Source: Petrimonas sulfuriphila | GTDB lineage: Bacteria > Bacteroidota > Bacteroidia > Bacteroidales > Dysgonomonadaceae | DNA: 64,000 bases | Assembly (NCBI GenBank): GCA_038561985.1 | Contig: CP073276.1 | Location: forward strand, 2,604,001-2,668,000 | Reading direction: 5' to 3' | In this document: positions 26,674-34,829 of the stretch, piece after piece | Layout of the letters: each line of letters begins with the position of its first letter | Numbering within the stretch: the first letter of the stretch is position 1 | The notes under the pieces: model-generated | Databases searched by the model: none | Told to the model about the DNA's origin: nothing | What the model saw: the letters and a program-made list of their open reading frames with translations, nothing else | Translations under genes and position numbers: made by a program

Positions 26674-28392
26674 ATGGCAAACTTTTATACCGACACGCCG
26701 CAATTCAGACACTATCTGAACCATCCACTGATGAAACGAATTGTGGAACTCAAAGAAAGAAATTACGCAGATAAATATACTTACGATTACGCTCCGATGG
26801 ATTTTGAAGACGCTATGGACAGCTACGACAAAATTCTGGAAGTAGTGGGCGAGATTTGCGGTGATATTATCGAACCGAATGCCGAAACGGTAGACCACAG
26901 CGGACCAACAGTGGCCGACGGACGAGTAACGTATGCTACACCTACCCAAGAGAACCTGGAGGCCCTGAACAAGGCCGAACTGATGGGGATGGCTTTTCCA
27001 AGACGTTTTGGAGGATTGAATTTTCCTATGGTGCCTTACATGATTTCAGCCGATATCGTGAGCAGGGCGGATGCCAGTTTCCAAAATATCTGGATGTTGC
27101 AAGACTGTGGCGAAACAATTTACGAGTTTGCTTCGGACGAGCAAAAAAACGAATACCTGCCGAGGGTTGCCAAAGGGGAGACCATGTCGATGGACCTGAC
27201 CGAACCCGATGCCGGTTCGGATTTGCAAGCCGTGATGCTGAAAGCATCGTATAACGAAAAGGAAGGACAGTGGTACCTGAACGGAGTGAAACGATTTATT
27301 ACCAACGGGGATGCCGATATTCATCTGGTGCTGGCCCGTTCGGAAGAGGGAACAAAAGATGCACGCGGTTTATCGATGTATGTTTACGACAAAAACAGCG
27401 GAGGCGTAACCGTACGCCGTATTGAAAATAAAATGGGTATAAAAGGGGCGCCAACCTGCGAGCTGGTTTTTAAAAATGCCAAAGCCGAGTTAGTGGGTTC
27501 GCGCCGGATGGGACTGATCAAGTACGTCATGTCGTTGATGAACGGTGCCCGCCTGGGTATCATGGCTCAATCGGTAGGAATATCCGAAGCTGCTTGTCGC
27601 GAAGCGTACAACTACGCACTGGAACGCCGTCAGTTTGGGAAAGCCATTATCGAGATGCCACCTGTTTTCGAGATGCTAGCCAACATGCGCGCTAAAACCG
27701 ATGCGTCACGTACCATACTTTACGAAACCTGTCGTTTTGTGGATATGTATAAGATATTGGAAGATATTTCCAGAGAGCGCAAACTTACTCCTGAAGAACG
27801 TGACGAAATGAAGTACTATTCGCGGCTGGCGGATGCTTTCACGCCGCTTGGAAAAGGAATGACCAGTGAATATGCGAACCAGAATGCCTATGATGCCATT
27901 CAGATACACGGTGGATCCGGGTACATGAAAGACTATAAGTGTGAACGGCTATATCGTGATGCCCGTATTACCAATATTTACGAGGGTACTACGCAATTGC
28001 AGGTCGTTGCCGCCATTCGACACGTCACCACAGGAACTTACCTGAACCGGATCAGGGAATATGAGGCTATGCTCGTATTGCCGGAATTGGAGCCGTTAAA
28101 GCGTACATTATCGAAAATGGCGCAGATGTACGAAAAATTGGTTGAAATTGTTACCGCTCCCAAGGACGAAGAATACCTCGATTTTCATGCGCGCCGTTTG
28201 GTTGAAAGTGCCGGACACGTGATTATGGGACACCTCCTCTTGCAGGATGCCAACAAAGAACCCGAAATGTTCCGTCGCAGTGCCGAGGTTTATATCCATT
28301 ACGGACAAATTGAAGTAGTGAAGAACTATAACTTTGTTACCAAATCTCGAATCGAAGACCTGGGTTATTATAAACCGGCTTTAAGCGAATAA
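26674..28392 (+). CDS. Acyl-CoA dehydrogenase (long, C-terminally extended type)
   Basis: 572 residues, about 190 longer than the classical 380-residue enzymes, matching the extended group with a helical C-terminal domain. Substrate-flavin motifs: MDLTEPDAGSDLQAV (about 172-186), YALERRQFGK, IQIHGGSGYMKDYKCERLYRDARITNIYEGTTQLQ (about 410-444). The last glutamate (in NIYEGT) is the usual catalytic base. The acyl chain length preference cannot be read from sequence. It forms one operon with etfBA, which supplies its electron acceptor, and a strong terminator follows at 28416. Confidence 0.93.
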   Translation: MANFYTDTPQFRHYLNHPLMKRIVELKERNYADKYTYDYAPMDFEDAMDSYDKILEVVGEICGDIIEPNAETVDHSGPTVADGRVTYATPTQENLEALNKAELMGMAFPRRFGGLNFPMVPYMISADIVSRADASFQNIWMLQDCGETIYEFASDEQKNEYLPRVAKGETMSMDLTEPDAGSDLQAVMLKASYNEKEGQWYLNGVKRFITNGDADIHLVLARSEEGTKDARGLSMYVYDKNSGGVTVRRIENKMGIKGAPTCELVFKNAKAELVGSRRMGLIKYVMSLMNGARLGIMAQSVGISEAACREAYNYALERRQFGKAIIEMPPVFEMLANMRAKTDASRTILYETCRFVDMYKILEDISRERKLTPEERDEMKYYSRLADAFTPLGKGMTSEYANQNAYDAIQIHGGSGYMKDYKCERLYRDARITNIYEGTTQLQVVAAIRHVTTGTYLNRIREYEAMLVLPELEPLKRTLSKMAQMYEKLVEIVTAPKDEEYLDFHARRLVESAGHVIMGHLLLQDANKEPEMFRRSAEVYIHYGQIEVVKNYNFVTKSRIEDLGYYKPALSE

Positions 28393-28415
28393 AAGTTACT
28401 TTTCAGGTAATTGCG

Positions 28416-28448
28416 AAACGGAAAGAATTGAACCTTTCCGTTTTTTTT
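28416..28448 (+). terminator. Rho-independent terminator after the etf operon
   Basis: AAACGGAAAG (28416-28425) pairs with CTTTCCGTTT (28434-28443) around an eight-base loop and continues into a run of T. It begins 23 bases after the acyl-CoA dehydrogenase stop. Confidence 0.85.
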
Positions 28449-28607
28449 AACATTCAATTTTTGTTTATTATGAAAATTGTAATTTTCTTTGTTCAACTCA
28501 TATTAACAAATTCTTTTTTTAAAATTATCTGCCTATCGGAGTGACATTACTCAACTAATTTAAAAATAAATCGTTTAATAGTTTTAGTAATGGAGGTTCT
28601 TTTGTCG

Positions 28608-29183
28608 ATGACCGACGAGGAGTTGGTCGTTTCTTACGCCGAAGGTAACAATTGTGCATTTGAGATTCTTCTCTCCCGTCACAAACAATCCCTTTTCAGT
28701 TACATCCTCTATAGGGTTCGCAATCGTGATCTGGCTGACGATATTTTTCAGGACACGTTCATCAAGGCTATTCTCACGATAAAGCAGGGCAGGTATACCG
28801 AGAACGGTAAATTTCGTGCCTGGATAACACGCATTGCACACAACTTGATTGTCGATTGTTTTCGTCAGGAACGGAACGAGAATACGGTCTCAAACGATGA
28901 ATACGAGTTTGACCTGTTCAACAATTTCAGGCTCTGTGAGGATAACATTGAGGTAACTATGGTAAAAGCGCAGGTGTTTGATGATGTGAGGAGGCTGGTT
29001 GAATACCTGCCGGACACGCAACGTGAAGTATTGAATATGCGTTATTATCAGGAACTGAGTTTTAAAGAGATTGCCGATAAAACCGGTGTGAGCATCAACA
29101 CCGCATTGGGGAGAATGCGATATGCTATTTTGAATATGCGTAAAATAGCAGACGATAACCGAATGATATTATCGATGAGCTAG
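28608..29183 (+). CDS. RNA polymerase sigma factor, ECF type
   Basis: 191 residues from the ATG at 28608 (MTDEELVVSYAEG), which matches related Bacteroidales proteins; an ATG six codons upstream is also possible. Region 2: DLADDIFQDTFIKAI and GKFRAWITRIAHNLIVD (core binding and -10 recognition). Region 4: LPDTQREVLNMRYYQELSFKEIADKTGVSINTALGRMRYAI (helix-turn-helix). No anti-sigma gene is adjacent. The gene stands alone between two terminators, which fits the conserved, constitutively expressed orphan ECF-like factors of Bacteroidales. Confidence 0.92.
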   Translation: MTDEELVVSYAEGNNCAFEILLSRHKQSLFSYILYRVRNRDLADDIFQDTFIKAILTIKQGRYTENGKFRAWITRIAHNLIVDCFRQERNENTVSNDEYEFDLFNNFRLCEDNIEVTMVKAQVFDDVRRLVEYLPDTQREVLNMRYYQELSFKEIADKTGVSINTALGRMRYAILNMRKIADDNRMILSMS

Positions 29184-29207
29184 GTCTTCAGGACAAACGT
29201 ATACAAA

Positions 29208-29245
29208 CAAAAAAAGACCGGTATTTAAGCCGGCCTTTTTTGTTT
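29208..29245 (+). terminator. Terminator after the orphan sigma factor gene
   Basis: AAAAAGACCGG (29211-29221) pairs with CCGGCCTTTTT (29230-29240), with one A-C mismatch, around an eight-base loop, followed by T-rich sequence. It begins 25 bases after the sigma factor stop. Confidence 0.8.
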
Positions 29246-30335
29246 AGGAAGGAGTTCTAAGTATCCTATACACAACTGTACTTCAACTTATCCTGTAGAA
29301 TCTGTCTTCAGACTGTCCAAACGGGAAGTTTAATTTCGGAATGTAGATTATACTTCAAAACATGAATACAACCTAAAGCGTCAGAAACAGTGTGAAACCA
29401 TAAATGCAACCCTAAGTTGTTGATTAGCCTCTTTTTGAAATTGTTGTATCAAAAGTCAACAAATAGCGTCTTCAAACTTCGAAGCACAAAAAGAAAACCG
29501 GTCAGTTTGGAATGGTATTACCAAAAAACCGATCTCTTGATCCGTCTTTTTCAAAACGGTAATTCCGAAAGATCTGAAAAACACGTCGATGCCTGTGTGC
29601 AACTTTTTCTGTTTTCTGCCTCACGGAAGTAAATATCCATAAGGTTTGAAACGGGAACAAACGAGGGTGAAGTGGTTTGTTTCCAAACCTGTGTTGTAGC
29701 CTGAATGCTTCAATTCTTTAACAACCATCTTGTGGGAGACACTTAACGGTTGAATGGGTAAAAACCCACAGAATATGCTCATCCAATCCGGAACAAATTT
29801 TTCAAAATTTCTTTCAAATCATTTTTCCCGATTCGTTAAACACGTTCATTTCTCGTCTTGACATTGCAAACCCGGGAAGTTCATCCCGAGCATCGTCCGT
29901 AAAATTCTACAAAATCATTTATCGCGCTTGTGCTCTACTTTACATTCTGTCCAGATTCGATGTGAATCTTTCGGGATGCTCTGCAGAAAGCCCGGTAAAT
30001 GGGTTGGAATACGAGAATTACGACCGGATTTCGTTGCAAAAGCATTCTTTTGGAAGGCCTTTATCAAGGAAATGTTACAAGTTGCGTCGAATTGTGGTGC
30101 TACACATCCTGCCGATCCTAATCTTTTTATTGTGTACAAAATGCCAAAGAACTCCTCATATTTTTTTGTACGATTTTCGTACTAAAATTTTCCTGAATGT
30201 TGAGTATCGCAAATATACAATATTACATAAATACGGTGCAAATTTTTTTCTTCATAATTATAAACAACTTCTAAACAGGTTTTCAACAAGTTGTTAACAG
30301 TAGTTTGATTGTTTATAATCAGCCAGTAAGGTTAT
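29246..30335. other. Long non-coding stretch, about 1.1 kb
   Basis: I see no supportable gene. Frames of 60-110 codons on both strands overlap each other and have no recognisable domain. The right end (about 30180-30330) is very AT-rich and holds a perfect 8-base inverted repeat, AACAACTT (30263-30270) and AAGTTGTT (30288-30295). Genes on both sides point toward the region. It could hold a decayed gene, an unrecognised RNA or a replication-related site; nothing here decides. Confidence 0.5.
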
Positions 30336-31583
30336 TTATTCGAACCGGATTGATTTTGCGGGCGTAATTTTTGCCACAAGATAGGAGGGAGCAATCATCA
30401 TTATCAAGGAAACAATCAGTGTCCCCACATTTAGCAAGATCACATACCAAGGGTTCAGATCGATGGGTACGGCAGAGAGATAGTAAGTGGCAGGATCGAG
30501 TCTTAGGATATTGAATTCTTTTTGTAAAATACAGAAGGTTAGTCCCATAACGTTACCCCAGAGCATTCCTTGTCCGATGAGAAAAGCCGAAAGGTAAAGA
30601 AATACTTTCCGGATACTGAAATCACGTGCCCCCATCGATTTGAGCATGCCGATCATATTTGTCCGCTCCAGGATGATGATGAGAAGTCCCGAGATCATCG
30701 TAAAACCAGACACCAGAATCATCAATATCAGGATTACCCAAACATTCATATCCAGAAGGTTCAACCAATTAAAGATCATGGGATTGATGTCTTTTATGGA
30801 GCGAGTGTAAAGCCTGTTGCCAAACCGGTCTTGGTAGTTTGACATTTCGAAAAACAGATCCTGAGCCGTTTGATCAAGTTGGTTATACTCTTTTACCAAT
30901 ACTTCCACACCGCTTACCATGTCGTCTTCCCAGTCGTTTAATCCGGACAGGATTTTTGCTTCGGTCAGGACGTACAGTTTGTCGTAGTCCTCGAAATTGG
31001 TTTCGTAAATCCCCGTAACGGTAAATCGTCTGGCACGAACAGGCTCTTGAACAAAGTAAGTAGTAAAATGATCGCCTAATTTAAGGTGAAGTTTGTTGGC
31101 AATGTTTTGAGAAATTATGGCCCGGTTGATACCCGATGTGTCGTTTGGGTTTATAATGGCTCCTTCGATCAGGTTTTTTTTAAAAAATTGCCAATCGTAA
31201 TCATCGGATATCCCTTTCAGCACGATACCTAAAAAATCTTCATCGGTTTTGATAATACCGGGTTTAGTTATGAACTTTTGTACCCGGGCAATTTTTGGAT
31301 TGCTTAACAGTCTGTTTTTTAATGTATCGGAAAAAGAGATAGGATGATGTTCGTAAGAACTGTTGCTGTCAAAACTGGTAATCTGGATATGAGAACCAAA
31401 ACCGATCACCTTTTCACGAATTTCCTTTTTAAAACCAATAATAATGCACACAGCTGCTAACATTATTGCTAAGCCTAACGCTATGCCGGAGATAGCAATT
31501 TTTATAGCAGGCGATGAAACACGTTTCTCGTTTTTCTTGTCACCTCTGTAGATCCGTTTGGCGATAAAAAGCTCTGTGTTCAT
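30336..31583 (-). CDS. ABC transporter permease, LolC/E-FtsX type
   Basis: 415 residues from the ATG at 31583 (MNTELFIAKRI); an upstream frame overlapping the aminotransferase gene is rejected. Topology is that of the MacB/LolE class: one N-terminal membrane helix (about 30-50), a large periplasmic domain (about 50-260) and three C-terminal helices containing the FtsX domain (GLLIIILERTNMIGMLKSMGARDFSIRKVFLYLSA). LolCE exports lipoproteins from the inner membrane, so that is the leading candidate role. No ATPase gene is adjacent. It follows the aminotransferase by 22 bases. Confidence 0.85.
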   Translation of the reverse strand: MNTELFIAKRIYRGDKKNEKRVSSPAIKIAISGIALGLAIMLAAVCIIIGFKKEIREKVIGFGSHIQITSFDSNSSYEHHPISFSDTLKNRLLSNPKIARVQKFITKPGIIKTDEDFLGIVLKGISDDYDWQFFKKNLIEGAIINPNDTSGINRAIISQNIANKLHLKLGDHFTTYFVQEPVRARRFTVTGIYETNFEDYDKLYVLTEAKILSGLNDWEDDMVSGVEVLVKEYNQLDQTAQDLFFEMSNYQDRFGNRLYTRSIKDINPMIFNWLNLLDMNVWVILILMILVSGFTMISGLLIIILERTNMIGMLKSMGARDFSIRKVFLYLSAFLIGQGMLWGNVMGLTFCILQKEFNILRLDPATYYLSAVPIDLNPWYVILLNVGTLIVSLIMMIAPSYLVAKITPAKSIRFE

Positions 31584-31605
31584 TTTTTGTTTTGAGCGTT
31601 GAGCA

Positions 31606-32802
31606 CTACTGTTTGTTATTATAGGCTTCCAATGCTTTTTCCAACACAATCAACGCGTTGTTTAAATCTTCTTTGTTGAGTACATAAGCTATGCGGACTT
31701 CGTTTTTCCCTAATCCGGGAGTGACGTAGAATCCCGATGCCGGAGCCATAAAGATGGTTTGGTTTTCGTATCGGAAATCCGAAAGGCACCATGCGCAAAA
31801 TGCATCCGTATCGTCCACGGGAAGGCTCGCTAATGTATAGAAGGCGCCTTCGGGCTGAGGCGAATAAACACCGGGAATTTTGTTGAGCCGTTCGATCAGG
31901 AAATCACGGCGACTTTTGTATTCATCAAAATTTTGCTGCATGTACGCTCCGTTTTCCTGTAACGAAGCATTTGCGGCAATTTGTCCAATCAACGGAGGGC
32001 TCAACCGTGCCTGACAGAACTTCATCACCGTGTCGTGCAGTTTTTTATTTTTGGTAATCAAGCATCCTATACGAATTCCACACTCACTGTATCGTTTCGA
32101 TACAGAATCGACAAGAACGACATTCTCTTCAATATCCTTCAAGTGGCAAGCCGAGATGTAAGGCGCGTCGCTATAAATAAACTCTCGGTATACTTCGTCG
32201 GAAAACAGGTAAAGGTTGTGTTTTTTTACCAACAGCCTGATTTGCTCCATCTCCTCTGCTGTATAAACATATCCGGTGGGATTGTTCGGGTTGCAGATAA
32301 GGATACCCTTAGTTTTCGAATGGATGAGCGCTTCGAATTTTTCTATTTCCGGGAGCTTAAATCCGGTATCGATACTCGTTGGAATGGTTTTGATAATAGC
32401 ACCTGCAGATACGGCAAAAGCCATGTAATTGGCATATGCCGGCTCAGGGACAATGATTTCATCGCCCGGATTTAGACAAGCCATAAAGGCATACAGCACG
32501 GCTTCCGAACCACCTGCGGTAACGATAATTTCTTCAGGTAAAAGATGGATGTTGAATTTTGCATAATAGTTCACCAGATTTTCGCGAAAAAAACGAAATC
32601 CGTCACTGGGACTATATTCCAACGTGGTCCTGTCGATACTTCGAATAGCGTCCAGGGCTACCTGAGGCGATGGCAAATCGGGCTGACCGATATTCAGGTG
32701 ATATACTTTTACTCCGCGAGCTTTTGCTGCATCCGATAGTGGAGCTAATTTTCTAATGGGAGAGGCGGGCATCTGTAAGCCCCGCTCTGAAATCTGAGGC
32801 AT
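31606..32802 (-). CDS. PLP-dependent aminotransferase, class I/II (aspartate aminotransferase-like)
   Basis: 398 residues, fold type I. YHLNIGQPDLPSP (about 35-47) is the N-terminal substrate region, IICNPNNPTGYVY the N-P-x-x-P-T-G motif, LFSDEVYREF the PLP-ring aspartate and tyrosine, and VDSVSKRYSECGIRIG carries the Schiff-base lysine. Family members are aspartate or aromatic aminotransferases; the substrate cannot be fixed from sequence. A TAACTTTG box is present upstream. Confidence 0.92.
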   Translation of the reverse strand: MPQISERGLQMPASPIRKLAPLSDAAKARGVKVYHLNIGQPDLPSPQVALDAIRSIDRTTLEYSPSDGFRFFRENLVNYYAKFNIHLLPEEIIVTAGGSEAVLYAFMACLNPGDEIIVPEPAYANYMAFAVSAGAIIKTIPTSIDTGFKLPEIEKFEALIHSKTKGILICNPNNPTGYVYTAEEMEQIRLLVKKHNLYLFSDEVYREFIYSDAPYISACHLKDIEENVVLVDSVSKRYSECGIRIGCLITKNKKLHDTVMKFCQARLSPPLIGQIAANASLQENGAYMQQNFDEYKSRRDFLIERLNKIPGVYSPQPEGAFYTLASLPVDDTDAFCAWCLSDFRYENQTIFMAPASGFYVTPGLGKNEVRIAYVLNKEDLNNALIVLEKALEAYNNKQ

Positions 32803-32854
32803 ATTCTTACAACTAATTACGGAAAAAATCTAATGATTTCCGCTAAACAAGGTG

Positions 32855-32862
32855 CAAAGTTA
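32855..32862 (-). promoter_or_regulatory. -7 box upstream of the aminotransferase gene
   Basis: TAACTTTG on the minus strand fits TAnnTTTG and lies about 53 bases before the ATG. I see no matching -33 element. Confidence 0.4.
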
Positions 32863-32990
32863 ATAAAATTGGATGGATTCCTTTTATTTTGTAACGGTTA
32901 ATCCCGTTTTTTTTACAAATTAACTATGTTATGACTCATCAGTCCTAATTTTCTAATACGGTGTCAACAAAATTCGTTCAAGTGCTTTAC

Positions 32991-33037
32991 GGGGAAACCC
33001 CTACAGGTACGGATAGTCCAGTCGATGTGTGCCTGTA
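32991..33037 (+). ncRNA. Two adjacent RNA hairpins, possible leader or small RNA
   Basis: GGGG-AAA-CCCC (32991-33001) is directly followed by a ten-pair stem with two G-U pairs, TACAGGTACG (33002-33011) and TGTGCCTGTA (33028-33037), around a 16-base loop. The structures abut with no spacer. They lie in a 478-base gap, about 55 bases upstream of the small frame at 33092. There is no T-run, so they are not an intrinsic terminator. Identity unknown. Confidence 0.3.
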
Positions 33038-33091
33038 CAATCCCTGGGAAATAGGTGTATTTATCGTTTGTTAACCAAAGAAGAGGAAGAA

Positions 33092-33229
33092 ATGAAAACG
33101 CACCAGGAACTGCGTTATGCATTGTATCCGGAAGTTGCAAAACATTACACGATGAAAAGGATCAGAAGCGATTTTTTAAATGGTAAAATTTTTAATGGGA
33201 GAGTTACCAAAGCCTATATGCCTAAGTAA
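33092..33229 (+). CDS. Possible small basic protein
   Basis: 45 codons beginning MKTHQELRYALYPEVAKHY, basic and with predicted helices, preceded by a purine-rich GAAGAGGAAGAA stretch. I do not recognise it. It is the only plausible frame in the 478-base gap between the aminotransferase and the Spy-like gene. It could be a fragment of a lost gene or chance. Its position downstream of the two hairpins is the main reason to list it. Confidence 0.25.
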   Translation: MKTHQELRYALYPEVAKHYTMKRIRSDFLNGKIFNGRVTKAYMPK

Positions 33230-33280
33230 TGGAGCTTAAGTGGCTTCATCATTGCAGGTGTTATTAATCTCGTTGAATTT

Positions 33281-33727
33281 TTACTCGCTTCCTCTAAATT
33301 TCATCACTTCCCTTTGCATAAATTTCCGCTCGGCTTGTTGTGCCCGATAGAGTTTTTCGGGAGAGAGGATTTTTTCCAGTTTTTCGGAATATTGCTTGTC
33401 CAGCTCGGCTTCTTTTAGTTTTACATCTACATCGTTTTCCAGAAGCTGCCGGTATTCTTCGTTAGACATGTTTTTATTGCGTTGTTTCATCTTCTCCACT
33501 TTATCCCGGTGTTGTTTGTGAAGTTCGAATTTTTTCTTGGACAAATCGTTATACAGCGGAAAATATCGGTTAGCTTCCTCTTTGGTTAATCCCGCTTCTT
33601 TCTGAATGTATTCCATTTTCCTTTTTTCGTAATCGGCCATATTCATTTTACGGACCTGGGCAAAGGATGCGAACGTGAAGGCGCTGACTATGAGGGTGAA
33701 ACAAAGAAGTGTGATGCTCTTTCTCAT
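33281..33727 (-). CDS. Periplasmic Spy/CpxP-like protein
   Basis: 148 residues from the ATG at 33727. The signal peptide (1-24, ending SFAQ) is followed by an all-helical, K/E-rich mature part with an EEANRYFPLYNDLSKKKFELH helix and long amphipathic helices, like the LTxxQ-motif Spy/CpxP/ZraP group of envelope chaperones and sensors. The longer frame to 33796 runs through a palindromic repeat and is rejected. It is the last gene of the run sigma factor - short membrane protein - this protein, which suggests an envelope-stress module. The chaperone or sensor role is inference. Confidence 0.75.
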   Translation of the reverse strand: MRKSITLLCFTLIVSAFTFASFAQVRKMNMADYEKRKMEYIQKEAGLTKEEANRYFPLYNDLSKKKFELHKQHRDKVEKMKQRNKNMSNEEYRQLLENDVDVKLKEAELDKQYSEKLEKILSPEKLYRAQQAERKFMQREVMKFRGSE

Positions 33728-33762
33728 ACAATTGTTATTTATTTTTTTCTTTGTAGCCGTAT

Positions 33763-33792
33763 GGCAATTGAGCGAAGCGAAATTGCCCGCTC
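33763..33792. repeat. Palindromic repeat element, copy 1
   Basis: GGCAATT (33763-33769) and AATTGCC (33781-33787) flank GAGCGAAGCGA. The right side continues as TTGCCCGCTC (33783-33792), whose reverse complement GAGCGGGCAA recurs at 51911-51920 in the other element. It lies between the Spy-like gene and the stop of its upstream neighbour. Confidence 0.5.
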
Positions 33793-33799
33793 TCATTGC

Positions 33800-34183
33800 T
33801 TAGTTCATATAAACCTGGTTGTACATATAATCGTAGTAACCGTCATTCACCAATTGTTCTTCTAAATATTGATAAAATTCCTCTTCTGTTATCTGCACGG
33901 TCGACCAGTAATCATCGGTAAACTGCGTAGATGATATTGTAGCGACCTGATTTGTGGTGTTTCTTGTTAGCAATTGGATAGTAAAAAAGATACCCATAAA
34001 CATAGCAGCCATATAAACCCAGGGTTTGGCTTTGTCCCACATGGAAACCTTTTTTGGTTCTACTATCTCTTTCTCGGGTAAACGAGCCATTATGTGTTCG
34101 TTAAACCTCGAAAAATAATCCTCGGGTACAGTAAATGGATTTCTTTTTTCGATCTCGCTCAATTTATTTATTTTTGTTTCCAT
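33800..34183 (-). CDS. Single-pass membrane protein, probable anti-sigma factor
   Basis: 127 residues: a cytoplasmic N-terminus with FTVPEDYFSRFNEHIMARLPEKE (about 17-39), a membrane helix (about 55-72) and an acidic, Tyr-rich periplasmic tail. Genes of this size and topology commonly follow ECF sigma genes in Bacteroidota. It starts 56 bases after the ECF sigma gene on the same strand. There is no recognisable ZAS zinc motif, so anti-sigma function is inferred from position and topology only. Confidence 0.6.
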   Translation of the reverse strand: METKINKLSEIEKRNPFTVPEDYFSRFNEHIMARLPEKEIVEPKKVSMWDKAKPWVYMAAMFMGIFFTIQLLTRNTTNQVATISSTQFTDDYWSTVQITEEEFYQYLEEQLVNDGYYDYMYNQVYMN

Positions 34184-34238
34184 ACCATTTTTCTTTGCGC
34201 TGTACTACGTTGAGTAGACTTTCTCTCTATATAAAGGT

Positions 34239-34790
34239 TTAATTGGAATCTGTTAAAAAATTTTCTATCTTTTTAACGGCATGATGATACGATGCTTTTA
34301 GTGCACCCACCGATGTGCCAAGTATCTCTGACATATCTTCGTATTTCATCTCATCGAAATACTTCATTTGAAACACTAGCCGTTGCTTATCCGGTAAAGT
34401 TAAAATAGCTTGTTGAAGCAGCTTTTGTGCTTCATCCCCATCAAAATACTTATCTCCCTCGAGTGTGTTTAACAGGAAGGAATTCTCATCATCGACCGAT
34501 ACGTTGTTCTGGTTCCTTTTTTTATTCAGAAATGTGATGCTTTCGTTAATGGCAATCCGGTAAAGCCACGTCGTTAATTTTGATTCTCCACGAAAATTAT
34601 CAATATTGATCCAGGCCTTAATGAAAACGTCTTGTAGAATATCGTTGGTATCTTCGTGCGACAATACCATTTTTCGAATTTGCCAGTATAATCTTTCGCT
34701 GTATTCTGAAACAAGTATGGCGAAGCCCTGTCGTTGGGTTCTGGGGTCGCGTAACTTTTCTAATAACTGTTCTTCGCTATATTTGTCCAT
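34239..34790 (-). CDS. ECF RNA polymerase sigma factor
   Basis: 183 residues. Region 2 contains DTNDILQDVFIKAWINIDNFRGESKLTTWLYRIAINESITF; region 4 contains LPDKQRLVFQMKYFDEMKYEDMSEILGTSVGALKASYHHAVKKI. It heads a minus-strand group with a short membrane protein and a Spy-like periplasmic protein, the layout of an envelope-responsive sigma/anti-sigma system. A TACCTTTG box lies at 34812-34819, in the short gap after the TPR gene. Confidence 0.93.
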   Translation of the reverse strand: MDKYSEEQLLEKLRDPRTQRQGFAILVSEYSERLYWQIRKMVLSHEDTNDILQDVFIKAWINIDNFRGESKLTTWLYRIAINESITFLNKKRNQNNVSVDDENSFLLNTLEGDKYFDGDEAQKLLQQAILTLPDKQRLVFQMKYFDEMKYEDMSEILGTSVGALKASYHHAVKKIENFLTDSN

Positions 34791-34811
34791 AAAAGGGTTG
34801 AAGCTGAGTCA

Positions 34812-34819
34812 CAAAGGTA
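34812..34819 (-). promoter_or_regulatory. -7 box for the ECF sigma gene
   Basis: TACCTTTG on the minus strand fits TAnnTTTG and lies 22 bases before the ATG at 34790, in the 39-base gap after the TPR gene. A well-spaced -33 is not seen. Confidence 0.4.
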
Positions 34820-34829
34820 ACGTTTTTTT

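Noticed and set aside
29417-30297. Several 60-110 codon frames in the long gap
   Set aside because: They overlap on both strands, none has a family resemblance or a coding-like amino acid composition.
30190-30300. Possible oriC or dif site in the AT-rich right end of the long gap
   Set aside because: TTTTCAACA-like and GTTAACA words are not close enough to TTATCCACA clusters, arms of a dif-like sequence do not form the expected dyad, and no dnaA or other marker gene is near.
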